A stretch of DNA of 64,000 nucleotides, from the NCBI GenBank assembly GCA_964484065.1, contig CAZAEW010000001.1, positions 124,001-188,000 on the forward strand, read 5' to 3'. Made by a program: the position numbers and the translations under genes. Positions 1-8,765 of this stretch are shown in pieces (position 1 is the first letter of the stretch; each line of letters starts with the position of its first letter). The stretch comes from JAEVLT01 sp964484065. GTDB taxonomy: Bacteria; Bacillota; Bacilli; Bacillales; Cytobacillaceae. The notes below the pieces were generated by a model that made no database searches, was not told where the DNA came from, and worked only from the letters and a program-made list of their open reading frames with translations.

Positions 1-684
1 AACCGGTTTTTGCGTATCTTTCATGTTAATCTTATCAAGTTCTTCTTTTAATTGGCCTGCTGCCGGTTTCATCAGCGAAGAGTGAAACGGTCCGCTGACT
101 ACTAATGGAAGAGCTCTTTTTGCTCCAGCCTGTTTTGCTTGCGCAGATGCTAATTCAACCCCTTTTGCTGTTCCGGAAATGACAATTTGCCCCGGGCAAT
201 TAAGATTAGCAAGCTGGACGGAAAATCCAGAGGCTGTTACTTCATCCGTCACTTCTTTAAGACGGTCTCTGTCGAGCCCAAGGATTGCTGCCATTGTTCC
301 TTCACCGTTTGGAACAGCTTTCTCCATAAATTCTCCGCGCTTGCGGACAAGGTATACCCCTTCTTCAAAAGTTAATGCCCCTGCAGCAACCAATGCCGTA
401 TACTCACCAAGGCTGTGCCCTGCTAAATAGTCAGGTTCAATGCCTGATTGCCGAAAAAATTCAAGCACGGCAATGCTTGTGGTCAGCAAGGCTGGCTGCG
501 CATTAATGGTTAATGTTAATTCCTCCTGCGGACCTTCAAAAATAAGTTCGCTTAATTGATCATTCAGCTTTTCGTCTGCACGATCAAAGATTGCTTTTAT
601 GTTCGGATGGCTCTCTGCAAGACTTTTCCCCATTCCTACAGCCTGAGAGCCTTGTCCAGGAAACAAAAATGCCGTTTTTCCCAT
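1..684 (-). CDS. fabD: Malonyl-CoA:ACP transacylase FabD (3' end cut by window edge)
   Basis: Transfers malonyl groups from CoA to acyl carrier protein in the cytoplasm, feeding fatty-acid elongation. The first 228 codons are present; members usually run to about 315 residues, so roughly the last quarter lies outside the window. The GQGSQ motif is near residue 10, the nucleophile elbow GHSLGEY places catalytic Ser at 91, and PFHSSLM supplies the catalytic His near 201. ATG start at 684 follows an AGAGGTG ribosome site. It begins 18 bases after plsX and shares the FapR-controlled operon; fabG and acpP would be expected next, outside the window. Confidence 0.97.
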   Translation of the reverse strand, partial: MGKTAFLFPGQGSQAVGMGKSLAESHPNIKAIFDRADEKLNDQLSELIFEGPQEELTLTINAQPALLTTSIAVLEFFRQSGIEPDYLAGHSLGEYTALVAAGALTFEEGVYLVRKRGEFMEKAVPNGEGTMAAILGLDRDRLKEVTDEVTASGFSVQLANLNCPGQIVISGTAKGVELASAQAKQAGAKRALPLVVSGPFHSSLMKPAAGQLKEELDKINMKDTQKPV

Positions 685-702
685 GTTAATGTTAACACCT
701 CT

Positions 703-1701
703 TTATAATGATGATTTTTCTTTCTGTTCGATGGAGCTTTTGATTAATCCAGTTACATTTTTTTCAACCATTTCCCTCGCCTGGCGGACAGCACTATATA
801 TTGCCTGTGCGTCGGAAGAGCCATGCGCCTTAATGACAGGGGCTTTCAGGCCAAACAAACCGGCACCGCCGTATTCTGAATAATCCATCTTATTTTTCAG
901 CTGATAGAGATCAGGTTTTAATACGGCAGCTGCCAGCTTCGTCTTTAAGCTGCTCATTAAAGCTGTCTTTAACATTTTAAAGATGGAAAGGGCAGTACCT
1001 TCAAGTGTTTTTAATACCATGTTGCCCGTAAAACCATCCGTAATAACAACATCAGCGGCTCCTTCAAGAAGATCCCTTGCTTCCACATTGCCAATGAAGT
1101 TAAGATTTGATGCCTTTAACAAGCCAAAAGCCTGTTTGGTTAATTCATTTCCTTTTTTCTCTTCGGTTCCAATATTTAATAAGCCTACCCTTGGACCAGC
1201 GATACCTCGTACTTTTTCACTGTAAATGGATCCCATAATCGCATATTGGAGCAGGTGCTCCGGCTTGGCATCTGCATTGGCGCCGACATCCAGAAGCAGG
1301 AATCCTTCGCCTCCGATTGTCGGGAGGGTCGGAGATAGTGCCGGCCGTTCAATACCTTCAATTCGGCCGATCACAAAAAGACCTGCAGCCATCAACGCTC
1401 CAGTATTACCAGCCGAAATGCAGGCATCTGCATTTCCATCTGCTACTTGCTGCGCAGCGAGAACCATTGAAGCTGTTTTTTTACGGCGGACTGCCCGAAC
1501 AGGTTCGTCCGTTCCAAGTATTACTTCATCAGTATGGATTATCGCAATTCTGTTATGCTCTTTTAAATGTTCCTTAATTTTTTGTTCATCCCCGACAAGA
1601 GTAATACTTAAATCCGGGAAGGCGTCAACAGCTTTCATTGCGCCAAGAACAATTTCTTTCGGGGCATTGTCGCCGCCCATAGCGTCTATTGCCAGTTTCA
1701 T
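703..1701 (-). CDS. plsX: Phosphate acyltransferase PlsX
   Basis: Converts acyl-ACP to acyl-phosphate, the acyl donor for the first step of phospholipid synthesis at the membrane. 332 residues, the usual size. The start MKLAIDAMGGDNAPKE is the family N-terminus; DEPVRAVRRKK, ISAGNTGAL and the C-terminal FGLKAPVIKAHGSS segments are typical. An in-frame ATG three codons upstream (1710) overlaps the fapR stop but has AAAGG directly against it, whereas the ATG at 1701 has AAAGGAT at good spacing, so 1701 is chosen. Lies between fapR and fabD and is presumably repressed by FapR. Confidence 0.96.
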   Translation of the reverse strand: MKLAIDAMGGDNAPKEIVLGAMKAVDAFPDLSITLVGDEQKIKEHLKEHNRIAIIHTDEVILGTDEPVRAVRRKKTASMVLAAQQVADGNADACISAGNTGALMAAGLFVIGRIEGIERPALSPTLPTIGGEGFLLLDVGANADAKPEHLLQYAIMGSIYSEKVRGIAGPRVGLLNIGTEEKKGNELTKQAFGLLKASNLNFIGNVEARDLLEGAADVVITDGFTGNMVLKTLEGTALSIFKMLKTALMSSLKTKLAAAVLKPDLYQLKNKMDYSEYGGAGLFGLKAPVIKAHGSSDAQAIYSAVRQAREMVEKNVTGLIKSSIEQKEKSSL

Positions 1702-1706
1702 CCTAC

Positions 1707-2279
1707 TCATCCTTTTATTATGTGTTGGCGGTACATTTCAAACTCTCCTGAAAAAACAAGTTCGTTATTAACATAGCTGTTCACTTCAACAAACGTCCGT
1801 CCGCTTTCTTCATCTATTTTTACAACCTTTGCTTTCGCGACGACACGTTCATTTATTTTAACAGCACGCTTAAATTGAATATTTGCTTTAGCTGTTAAGG
1901 CTAACTCATCATTAATGACAGCAACCGCAAGTGAGTTTGCCTGGGCAAAAACGTGATGCCCCCGGGCAATACGATTCCGCTTAAAGACATGTTCCTGTCT
2001 GACATCAAAGATTGAGATCGCACTTTGATCTAAATTAATATCAATAATTTCACCGATAATTTCTTCCAGCGGCAATGAGCGCACTTCATCCTCAAAACGC
2101 TTTTCCGCTACATTTTTGATCCGCTCACGCAGCTCCGGAATCGATAATTCTAGCCGGTCAAGACGGATGGTTTGTACACTAACGGAGAATTTTTCGGCAA
2201 GCTCCTCATCGGTAATAAATGGATTTTCGATAATCGTGGCAGTTAATAATTTTTGCCGTTCTCGTTTATTTATCCTCAT
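1707..2279 (-). CDS. fapR: Fatty acid and phospholipid synthesis repressor FapR
   Basis: Malonyl-CoA-sensing transcription repressor of lipid synthesis genes. 190 residues: an N-terminal DeoR-like helix-turn-helix (about 1-60, with FITDEELAEKFSVSVQTIRLDR) followed by a hot-dog effector domain that holds the ARGHHVFAQANSLAVAV segment. The family N-terminus is MRINKRERQ, so the start is ATG at 2279; an in-frame upstream extension to 2351 reads through the operator and promoter and is rejected. First gene of fapR-plsX-fabD. A FapR-type operator sits at 2302-2318 in its own promoter, so it is probably autoregulated. Confidence 0.97.
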   Translation of the reverse strand: MRINKRERQKLLTATIIENPFITDEELAEKFSVSVQTIRLDRLELSIPELRERIKNVAEKRFEDEVRSLPLEEIIGEIIDINLDQSAISIFDVRQEHVFKRNRIARGHHVFAQANSLAVAVINDELALTAKANIQFKRAVKINERVVAKAKVVKIDEESGRTFVEVNSYVNNELVFSGEFEMYRQHIIKG

Positions 2280-2301
2280 TTTATAAACACCGTCCGAGAT
2301 C

Positions 2302-2318
2302 TTATGACTAGGTACTAA
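2302..2318 (-). promoter_or_regulatory. FapR operator (imperfect inverted repeat)
   Basis: On the minus strand the site reads TTAGTACCTAGTCATAA. The known FapR box is an inverted repeat built on TTAGTACCT; the left half here is perfect and the right half is degenerate. It lies just downstream of the fapR -10 box and over the expected start site, the position for a roadblock or RNA-polymerase-exclusion repressor. Assignment is from motif recall and position. Confidence 0.75.
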
Positions 2319-2322
2319 TAGT

Positions 2323-2351
2323 AGTATAAAATTTGAGGTATCAGATTGCAA
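2323..2351 (-). promoter_or_regulatory. Sigma-A promoter of fapR-plsX-fabD
   Basis: TTGCAA (2346-2351), a 17-base spacer and TATACT (2323-2328) on the minus strand, about 45 bases before the fapR start. The FapR operator overlaps the predicted transcription start, so the whole lipid operon is likely fired from here and held by FapR. Confidence 0.75.
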
Positions 2352-2406
2352 GAAAAGATTGTAAAAATGAGACTCGATTGTACCTTTATTTGAAGAAAAG
2401 CATGCC

Positions 2407-4455
2407 TTAATCCAGCTTTTCTCCCTTCATCACACCTGATTCCTCAAGTACCTTTCGCAATTGCAGATATTCATCAGATGTCCAAAACTGATCTGATTGA
2501 ATCAGAATTGCAGCATCATTCCGCGCTGTCTCAAGAGCCTTATAATCATGGACAACATCTGCTACTTTAAATTCAGGCATTCCGCTCTGTTTTTTACCAA
2601 AAAAGTCTCCCGGCCCCCTGAGCTCCAAATCTTTTTCACTTAAAACAAAACCATCAGAGGTTTCTGTCATAATCTTCATTCTTTCTTTTCCAACCTCGGA
2701 TTTCGGATCTGCCAGCAGGATGCAATAAGATTGTTCGCTTCCTCGGCCGACACGGCCGCGAAGCTGGTGAAGCTGTGACAAACCAAAGCGCTCAGCATCG
2801 TAAATCACCATCATGGTTGCGTTTGGAACATTGACACCGACTTCAACAACCGTTGTTGAAACAAGCACCTGTACCTCATTTCGGGTAAATGCTTCCATGA
2901 CGGCATCCTTCTCATCCGCACTTAAGCGCCCATGCATTAATCCGACTTTAAAGCGGTTTTGAAAATAGAATGTTAATGTGCTGTGAACATCAATGGCATT
3001 TTGGACATCCAATTTTTCGGACTCTTCAATCAGCGGACAAATTACATAGCTTTGCCGCCCTTTGATTAATTCTTTTTCCATAAACGCAAGTACGCGCTCA
3101 AGCATTTCCTGCTTGGCCCAATAGGTTTCAATTGTTTTTCGGCCGGCCGGCATCTCATCGATGATGGAAACATCCATTTCTCCAAAAACCGTAATGGCCA
3201 GCGTTCTTGGAATCGGCGTTGCCGTCATAAACAACACATCGGGATTTTCTCCTTTTTCACGCAAAATCCTGCGCTGTTCAACCCCAAAGCGATGCTGTTC
3301 ATCGGTAATCACAAATCCCAATTTACTGAATGTTACTTCCTCCTGAATGAGTGCATGCGTGCCGATTAAAACATCCACTTTTCCTTCAGCAAGTCTTGCC
3401 AGCATCTCTTTTCGCTGTTTTCCTTTGACAGAGCTTGTCAGCAATTCGCAGCATACTCCAAACGGTTCCAATAGCGATTTTAGGGACTGGGCATGCTGTT
3501 CGGCTAATATTTCAGTCGGAACCATTAACGCTCCTTGGAAACCGGCTGTTACACTCGCATAAAGTCCCACCGCAGCTACGGCTGTTTTACCTGATCCTAC
3601 ATCCCCCTGCAGAAGGCGGTTCATGCGAAAGGGAGATTTTAAATCTGTAAGGATTTCATTGACCACTCTCTTTTGTGCATTTGTCAGCGGAAATGGCAAT
3701 GAGGCAATAAATGATTTTAACTTTTGCAAGTCATAACTTTGCTTAAGCCCTTGTGAATGTTCCCGTTCAAATTTACGTAATGCCTGCATCTTCAACTGGA
3801 AAGCAAGAAACTCTTCGTAAACAATCCGCCTTCGTGCCTGTCTGACATCCTCCTCATTTACGGGAAAATGCATGGCCCGGCAGGCGTCCCGGCGGCTTAA
3901 TAGCTTGTACTTCTTTAAAAAAACTTCCGGAAGCGGATCCGACATGAAATGGCCAAATTGATGAAAAGCGAGATTAATAAATTTACGAATCCCTTTCATC
4001 GTCATTTTCCCTTTAAGAAAATAAACCGGTTCATAGTCTTTATTTTTGGCATATGGACCGATTTGCATTTCATTTCCTGTAATCATCTGACGATGCTGGT
4101 CCCATTTACCAGTTACTGTAATCGTTTCATTTATGGTAAGTTTTGATTTTAGATAAGGCTGGTTAAAAAAGACAACTTGGATCAAGTAGCGGCCCACCAA
4201 AAGCCGGATTGTTAACCGGGATTTTTTTCTCCCATAATAGACAAGAGAAGGCTCACTATGAACCTTCCCTTCAACCGTCACTTTTTCCTCATGGTTTACA
4301 TCAGCCAAATCGCGAAGACGGTAATCTTCATAACGAAAAGGAAAATACATTAAAAGATCTTCTATAGTATAGATATTCATCTCAGCAAGGGATTCAGCTG
4401 TTTCTTCCCCAATCCCCTTTAATACGGTTACAGATTGTTTAAGGTTATCGATCAC
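2407..4455 (-). CDS. recG: ATP-dependent DNA helicase RecG
   Basis: Remodels stalled replication forks and migrates Holliday junctions. 682 residues, the same length as the B. subtilis protein. An N-terminal wedge/OB domain (about 1-250) is followed by two helicase lobes: Walker A GSGKT at 287-291, DEQH box at 385-388, then FMTATPIPRT, LMHGRL and the QLRGRVGR arginine-finger motif. The TRG-type C-terminus has LRGPGDFFGKKQSG. ATG at 4455 overlaps the end of sdaAA by 11 bases, so translation is probably coupled. No clear terminator separates it from fapR, which has its own promoter. Confidence 0.98.
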   Translation of the reverse strand: MIDNLKQSVTVLKGIGEETAESLAEMNIYTIEDLLMYFPFRYEDYRLRDLADVNHEEKVTVEGKVHSEPSLVYYGRKKSRLTIRLLVGRYLIQVVFFNQPYLKSKLTINETITVTGKWDQHRQMITGNEMQIGPYAKNKDYEPVYFLKGKMTMKGIRKFINLAFHQFGHFMSDPLPEVFLKKYKLLSRRDACRAMHFPVNEEDVRQARRRIVYEEFLAFQLKMQALRKFEREHSQGLKQSYDLQKLKSFIASLPFPLTNAQKRVVNEILTDLKSPFRMNRLLQGDVGSGKTAVAAVGLYASVTAGFQGALMVPTEILAEQHAQSLKSLLEPFGVCCELLTSSVKGKQRKEMLARLAEGKVDVLIGTHALIQEEVTFSKLGFVITDEQHRFGVEQRRILREKGENPDVLFMTATPIPRTLAITVFGEMDVSIIDEMPAGRKTIETYWAKQEMLERVLAFMEKELIKGRQSYVICPLIEESEKLDVQNAIDVHSTLTFYFQNRFKVGLMHGRLSADEKDAVMEAFTRNEVQVLVSTTVVEVGVNVPNATMMVIYDAERFGLSQLHQLRGRVGRGSEQSYCILLADPKSEVGKERMKIMTETSDGFVLSEKDLELRGPGDFFGKKQSGMPEFKVADVVHDYKALETARNDAAILIQSDQFWTSDEYLQLRKVLEESGVMKGEKLD

Positions 4456-5335
4456 TATCTTTTTGCGGAACCCCGAAGATCCTTTCTTTATAGGCCTTTC
4501 CTGCCGGAGTTGCCGCCAACCCTCCCTGCGCTGTTTCTTTAAGCTTTATTGGCATTAATTGTCCGATATTAAACATAGCTTCTATCACTTCATCACACGG
4601 TATTCTGCTTGTGATTCCTGCAAGAGCCATATCTGCCGCAACCATTGCGTTTGCCGCCCCTATTGCATTTCTTTTAACACATGGCACTTCGACAAGACCT
4701 GCCACAGGATCACAGACTAAACCAAGCATATTTTTTAATGTTATAGCCATTGCCTCAGCAGATTGAGCCGGGGTTCCTCCTGCCAGTTCAACAATAGCGG
4801 CAGCTGCCATTCCAGCCGCAGAACCAACTTCCGCCTGACAGCCGCCAGCTGCACCTGAAATGGAAGCATTATTGGCCACAACAAATCCGAAAGCTCCAGC
4901 AGTGAATAAAAACGAGATCATTTGGTCACGGGTTGGATTTAAACGTTTCTGTAACGCAAATAATGTTCCAGGCACTACACCTGCAGATCCCGCTGTTGGG
5001 GTTGCGCATATCATCCCCATCGCAGCATTAACTTCATTTGTCGCAACTGCTTTACTGACGGCATCAAGCAAGGTTTCTCCTGACAAAAAACTGCCTTTTT
5101 CGATATAGGTTTGGAGCAAAAGCGCATCTCCTCCGGTTAAACCAGACCGTGATTTCACCCCGTTTAATCCCCGCTCTACAGCTGCTTCCATGATCTGCAG
5201 ATTATGATCCATTTGGAAAATAATCTCTTCTCTATTTCTTCCTGATATTCGCATTTCTTGTTCTATCATAAGTTCTGATATTTTTTTCTCTTGCTTTTCC
5301 GCCAATTCAACTAATTCAGCAACATTGCGAAACAT
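4445..5335 (-). CDS. sdaAA: L-serine dehydratase, alpha subunit
   Basis: Iron-sulfur subunit of L-serine ammonia-lyase, which deaminates serine to pyruvate. 296 residues. Conserved cysteines for the 4Fe-4S cluster are visible in MICATPTAGSAG, GAAGGCQAEVG and LVCDPVAGLVEVPCVKRN. ATG at 5335 follows AAGGAGGA at ideal spacing. Immediately downstream of the beta-subunit gene sdaAB (42-base gap) and overlapping recG, the arrangement known from B. subtilis. Both subunits are needed for activity in this class of split enzyme. Confidence 0.97.
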   Translation of the reverse strand: MFRNVAELVELAEKQEKKISELMIEQEMRISGRNREEIIFQMDHNLQIMEAAVERGLNGVKSRSGLTGGDALLLQTYIEKGSFLSGETLLDAVSKAVATNEVNAAMGMICATPTAGSAGVVPGTLFALQKRLNPTRDQMISFLFTAGAFGFVVANNASISGAAGGCQAEVGSAAGMAAAAIVELAGGTPAQSAEAMAITLKNMLGLVCDPVAGLVEVPCVKRNAIGAANAMVAADMALAGITSRIPCDEVIEAMFNIGQLMPIKLKETAQGGLAATPAGKAYKERIFGVPQKDSDR

Positions 5336-5377
5336 TTAAGCGTCCTCCTTGATGTATTTCTAAGATGAAATGAATGG

Positions 5378-6040
5378 CTAATCAACAATTTTTGTGACTC
5401 TTAAGACGTGCGTAAGTTTTTCTAAATCACGGAGGACCGTTTCATCTATATTTTGATCGACTTCGATTGTCATCAGAGCGAGTTTGCCTTGTTCTTTTCT
5501 GGAAACCTCCATATGGCCAATATTTATTTCATATCTGGCAAGAACGTTTGCTACACCTGCAATCGCACCATAGCGGTCATTATGTTCAACGAGAATGGCC
5601 GGATGGTTGCCTGAGAGTTTAAGTTCAAATCCATTTAATTCGGTAATTTCAATTTTTCCGCCGCCGATCGAAATTCCAACCATTTCAAGTTCCCCTAAGT
5701 CGTCACCAATGATCACTTTGGCTGTGTTGGGATGGTTTGGAATGGCGCTTTCTTCATAAAATTGAATATTAATCCCGCGTTGTTTGGCATTTTGAATCGA
5801 ATCAATGATCCGATTGTCATCTGTTTCAAAATCCAAAATACCGCCGACCAAAGCCACATCCGTTCCATGGCCTTTGTAGGTTTGAGCAAAAGAACCATAA
5901 AAGGAAATTTTAGCCCATTTTGGTTCACGGCCAAAAAGGCTCCTTGCCACTCTGCCAATTCTCGCCGCTCCTGCTGTATGTGAACTCGATGGACCAATCA
6001 TGACCGGCCCAATAATGTCAAAGACACTTTTATATTTCAC
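5378..6040 (-). CDS. sdaAB: L-serine dehydratase, beta subunit
   Basis: Regulatory and structural partner of SdaAA. 220 residues: an N-terminal serine dehydratase beta domain with MIGPSSSHTAGAARIGR (about 14-30) and a C-terminal ACT domain (about 145-220) that probably senses an amino acid. The start is GTG at 6040, preceded by GGAGG with nine-base spacing. First gene of sdaAB-sdaAA-recG; it follows the terminator of fakA, so a promoter is expected in 6041-6123, but I see no clear one. Confidence 0.96.
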   Translation of the reverse strand: MKYKSVFDIIGPVMIGPSSSHTAGAARIGRVARSLFGREPKWAKISFYGSFAQTYKGHGTDVALVGGILDFETDDNRIIDSIQNAKQRGINIQFYEESAIPNHPNTAKVIIGDDLGELEMVGISIGGGKIEITELNGFELKLSGNHPAILVEHNDRYGAIAGVANVLARYEINIGHMEVSRKEQGKLALMTIEVDQNIDETVLRDLEKLTHVLRVTKIVD

Positions 6041-6123
6041 GGATATATTCCTCCAATTATCGATGCTGTCTTCATAATTTCAGGTTTGAAGGATTGATAG
6101 GTTAAAATGTTTCAAAAGTTGAA

Positions 6124-6161
6124 TAAAAAAAGAAAATAGAAGGAATGACTCCTTCTATTTT
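6124..6161 (-). terminator. Rho-independent terminator after fakA
   Basis: A 12-bp perfect stem (6133-6144 with 6150-6161) and 5-base loop, followed on the minus strand by C and a run of seven T. It lies 10 bases past the fakA stop and ends the yloU-fakA unit. Confidence 0.92.
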
Positions 6162-6170
6162 AACTTTTCC

Positions 6171-7853
6171 TTACTCTATTGAAAAGATATATGAATAAAG
6201 CGGCTGCTGGCCATTGTGAACCTCAACTTCCACATGTTCAAAATGTTCCTCGATATAATCAGTAAGGTTTTTCAATTCGGAATCGGTAACATCTTCACCA
6301 TAGATAACGGTAACAATTTCTGAATCCTCATTGATCATTTTACCGAGCAGCTCTTCGGCAGCCTTTATTTTTTCTTTACTTTTGACAACAATCTTGCCTT
6401 CTTCGATTCCCATAAAATCATTTTTTTCAATTTCAAGCCCGTCGATACTCGTATCCCGGACCGCAAAGGTAATTTGGCCGGTTTTTACATTCGATAATGC
6501 TTCCTTCATCGCAGCTGCATTTGCCTTTGGTTCAGAGACCGGGTTAAAAGCGAGAAGCGCAGAAAGGCCCTGTGGAACTGTTTTCGAAGGGATTACATAA
6601 ACTTCTGCTTCGCTGACTTCTGCAGCTTGTTCAGCAGCCATAATAATATTTTTATTATTTGGCAAAATAAACGTTTTTTTCGCATTAACCTCTTTTATTG
6701 CCTTGACGATATCCTCCGTACTCGGGTTCATCGTTTGACCGCCTTCAATGACAGCATGCGCGCCAATGCTTCGGAAAAGATCGGCAATTCCGGCTCCCAT
6801 CGAAACGGTTATTATACCGTATTCCTGCTGTTCCTTTTGAGCAGACGGATTGGCAGTAACAAGAGGCGTATGGGATTCACCAACAATATTGGTATGCTGC
6901 TGCCTCATGTTTTCAATTTTAATATTGATTAGACTTCCGTATTGCTGACCGTAGCTTATAACAGTACCCGGCTGTTCGGAATGAACATGCACTTTTACCA
7001 GCTCATCGTCAGCAATGACTAATAATGAATCTCCCAGCTTGCTAAGATCATTTCGGAATGTTTCTTCCTCAAACGGATGCTTCGCCAATTTATCGTTTTC
7101 AAACTTCACCATGAATTCCGTACAATACCCAAATTCAATATCCTCTGTATTGATATGGCTTTGTACGCTGCGCTGATGAGTTGCGTTCACCAATTCCTCC
7201 ATTGCTGGCGGTGCCTCAGGAGAAGATGGAAGTTTGTTTCCGGATAATTCTGCATAGAAGCCTTCATATACGAGAACAAGCCCTTGGCCGCCGCTGTCAA
7301 CCACACCAACTTCCTTTAATACGGGAAGGAGCTCCGGAGTACGTTTCAGTGAAGCTCTTGCTTCCACTAATACATCCTCCATGATTTTAACAATATCATC
7401 ATTTTTCTGTGAGGCTTGAACACCTTTCTTTGCAGCGTCCTTCGCAACTGTTAAAATCGTTCCTTCCACGGGCTTCATTACTGCTTTATAGGCCGTAGCA
7501 ACACCCGATTCAAGTGCAAGGGCAAACTCCTTGCCATTAATCACTGCTTTATTTTCAATTGCTTTTGCAAAACCTCTGAATAATTGAGACAGAATAACTC
7601 CTGAATTTCCCCGTGCCCCCATTAATAGTCCCTTCGAAAGGGCCACTCCGACATTTCCAATATGCTCTTGAATATTATTTTTTACTTCCTTTGCTCCGGA
7701 AGTAATGGATAAATTCATATTTGTACCGGTATCACCATCAGGGACGGGAAATACATTTAACGCATCGACCATTTTCGCATTCGCCGCTAGATGATTGGCT
7801 CCTTGTATCACCATCTCTGCAAATCGTTTTCCATCTAAAGCTGTAATTGACAC
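6171..7853 (-). CDS. fakA: Fatty acid kinase ATP-binding subunit FakA (YloV)
   Basis: DAK-type kinase that phosphorylates fatty acids presented by a FakB protein, giving acyl-phosphate for PlsX/PlsY phospholipid synthesis. 560 residues: an N-terminal DhaL-like ATP-binding domain with VPDGDTGTN (39-45) and MGARGNSGVILSQ, a middle domain, and a C-terminal DegV-like domain ending QPLYSYIFSIE. The start is GTG at 7853 after GAGGAGGAAGG; an upstream in-frame extension to 7925 lies in yloU sequence and is rejected. Follows yloU by 16 bases. The locus also encodes PlsX and FapR, so exogenous and endogenous acyl supply are encoded close together. Confidence 0.95.
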   Translation of the reverse strand: MSITALDGKRFAEMVIQGANHLAANAKMVDALNVFPVPDGDTGTNMNLSITSGAKEVKNNIQEHIGNVGVALSKGLLMGARGNSGVILSQLFRGFAKAIENKAVINGKEFALALESGVATAYKAVMKPVEGTILTVAKDAAKKGVQASQKNDDIVKIMEDVLVEARASLKRTPELLPVLKEVGVVDSGGQGLVLVYEGFYAELSGNKLPSSPEAPPAMEELVNATHQRSVQSHINTEDIEFGYCTEFMVKFENDKLAKHPFEEETFRNDLSKLGDSLLVIADDELVKVHVHSEQPGTVISYGQQYGSLINIKIENMRQQHTNIVGESHTPLVTANPSAQKEQQEYGIITVSMGAGIADLFRSIGAHAVIEGGQTMNPSTEDIVKAIKEVNAKKTFILPNNKNIIMAAEQAAEVSEAEVYVIPSKTVPQGLSALLAFNPVSEPKANAAAMKEALSNVKTGQITFAVRDTSIDGLEIEKNDFMGIEEGKIVVKSKEKIKAAEELLGKMINEDSEIVTVIYGEDVTDSELKNLTDYIEEHFEHVEVEVHNGQQPLYSYIFSIE

Positions 7854-7869
7854 AAAACCTTCCTCCTCA

Positions 7870-8232
7870 CTACGGGTGGGTAACGCGAACTCCTTGGACA
7901 AAAATATTAACCGAGTCGACAGCAAGTCCCACAGTCTTATCTAATGTATATTTAACTTTTGACTGCACATTATGGGCAACCTCTGAAATCTTTGTTCCAT
8001 AGCTGACAATGATATACATGTCAATATGCACTTCATCATTTTGCTGGCGGACAATGACGCCTCTCGTAAAGTTATCTTTTCGTAAGATTTCTGTTAAGCC
8101 GTCTTTAATCTGATTCTTCGAGGCCATTCCTACGATTCCGTAGCAATCAATTGCTGCCCCTCCTGCAATTGTTGCAACTACTTCATTTGATATATCAATT
8201 TGTCCGAGCTTCGTTTTTAATTCAATTGACAT
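7870..8232 (-). CDS. yloU: Asp23/YloU family protein
   Basis: Asp23/Gls24 envelope-stress family member of 120 residues; the biochemical role is unknown. The family pattern starts MSIELKTKLGQIDIS, then VVATIAGGAAIDCYGIVGM and GVIVRQQNDEVHIDMYIIVSYG. No signal peptide or membrane segment. ATG at 8232 after a GGGGGAA-type site. It is 16 bases upstream of fakA; this pairing is widely conserved in Firmicutes, which hints at a shared membrane-lipid role (inference). Confidence 0.93.
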   Translation of the reverse strand: MSIELKTKLGQIDISNEVVATIAGGAAIDCYGIVGMASKNQIKDGLTEILRKDNFTRGVIVRQQNDEVHIDMYIIVSYGTKISEVAHNVQSKVKYTLDKTVGLAVDSVNIFVQGVRVTHP

Positions 8233-8270
8233 GAATCGTTCCCCCTTCGAATTGCTCCATAGCTAAGGTC

Positions 8271-8299
8271 ATTTTACTATAGTATATTCAAATTTGAAA
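8271..8299 (-). promoter_or_regulatory. Candidate sigma-A promoter of yloU-fakA
   Basis: Minus strand TTTCAA (8294-8299), 17-base spacer, TAAAAT (8271-8276), about 40 bases before yloU. Both boxes deviate from consensus but the spacing is ideal and the gene behind it is divergent from rpmB. Confidence 0.5.
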
Positions 8300-8381
8300 G
8301 ACATACTTATCCTTGTCTCACTTACACCTGCTCCGTATTCCTATGTCAAGGAAATTTTCTTGAAAGCTTCCCGTTCAACTA

Positions 8382-8410
8382 TTGCAATCAGACTTGTCTT
8401 ATGTTAAATT
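8382..8410 (+). promoter_or_regulatory. Candidate sigma-A promoter of rpmB
   Basis: TTGCAA (8382-8387), 17-base spacer, TAAATT (8405-8410). It would give a leader of about 120 bases before rpmB. The leader contains a perfect AAGCAT/ATGCTT palindrome at 8498-8511 just before the ribosome site; no known ribosomal-protein leader is recognised. A weaker, closer promoter cannot be excluded. Confidence 0.5.
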
Positions 8411-8537
8411 ATTAAGGTATCTTTTAGGCAGGAAATTATGGTGAGCCATATTTTTCTTTATGAAAGCCTTGGCAGCGTCTAAAATTTTGTCTTTACAAAG
8501 CATAAATGCTTATGGTGATTAAGGAGGGGAAATATAT

Positions 8538-8726
8538 ATGCCACGTAAATGTGTTGTAACTGGAAAGAAAACAACAACTGGTAACTCACGTTCTCACGCA
8601 ATGAACGCAAACAAGCGTACATGGGGTGCTAACCTTCAAAAAGTGCGTATTCTTGTTGATGGAAAACCTAAGCGTGTTTGGGTTTCTGCAAGAGCTCTAA
8701 GATCTGGGAAAGTAGAACGCGTTTAA
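8538..8726 (+). CDS. rpmB: 50S ribosomal protein L28
   Basis: Large-subunit ribosomal protein of 62 residues, full family length. The sequence MPRKCVVTGKKTTTGNSRSHAMN and the C-terminus SARALRSGKVERV are diagnostic. It has a single Cys, so this is the form without a zinc ribbon. ATG follows AAGGAGGGG. It stands alone on the plus strand, divergent from yloU and convergent with spoVM, with its own terminator nine bases past the stop. Confidence 0.98.
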   Translation: MPRKCVVTGKKTTTGNSRSHAMNANKRTWGANLQKVRILVDGKPKRVWVSARALRSGKVERV

Positions 8727-8734
8727 AATGAGCT

Positions 8735-8764
8735 GACACTCTAAAATAGAGTGTCTTTTTTTTT
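8735..8764 (+). terminator. Rho-independent terminator of rpmB
   Basis: GACACTCT (8735-8742) pairs with AGAGTGTC (8748-8755) across a 5-base loop, followed by nine T. Confidence 0.95.
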
Positions 8765-8765
8765 G

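Noticed and set aside
2280..2351. Extension of fapR to an upstream start
   Set aside because: The added stretch coincides with the operator and -10/-35 boxes, and FapR proteins begin at the RxNKRERQ segment.
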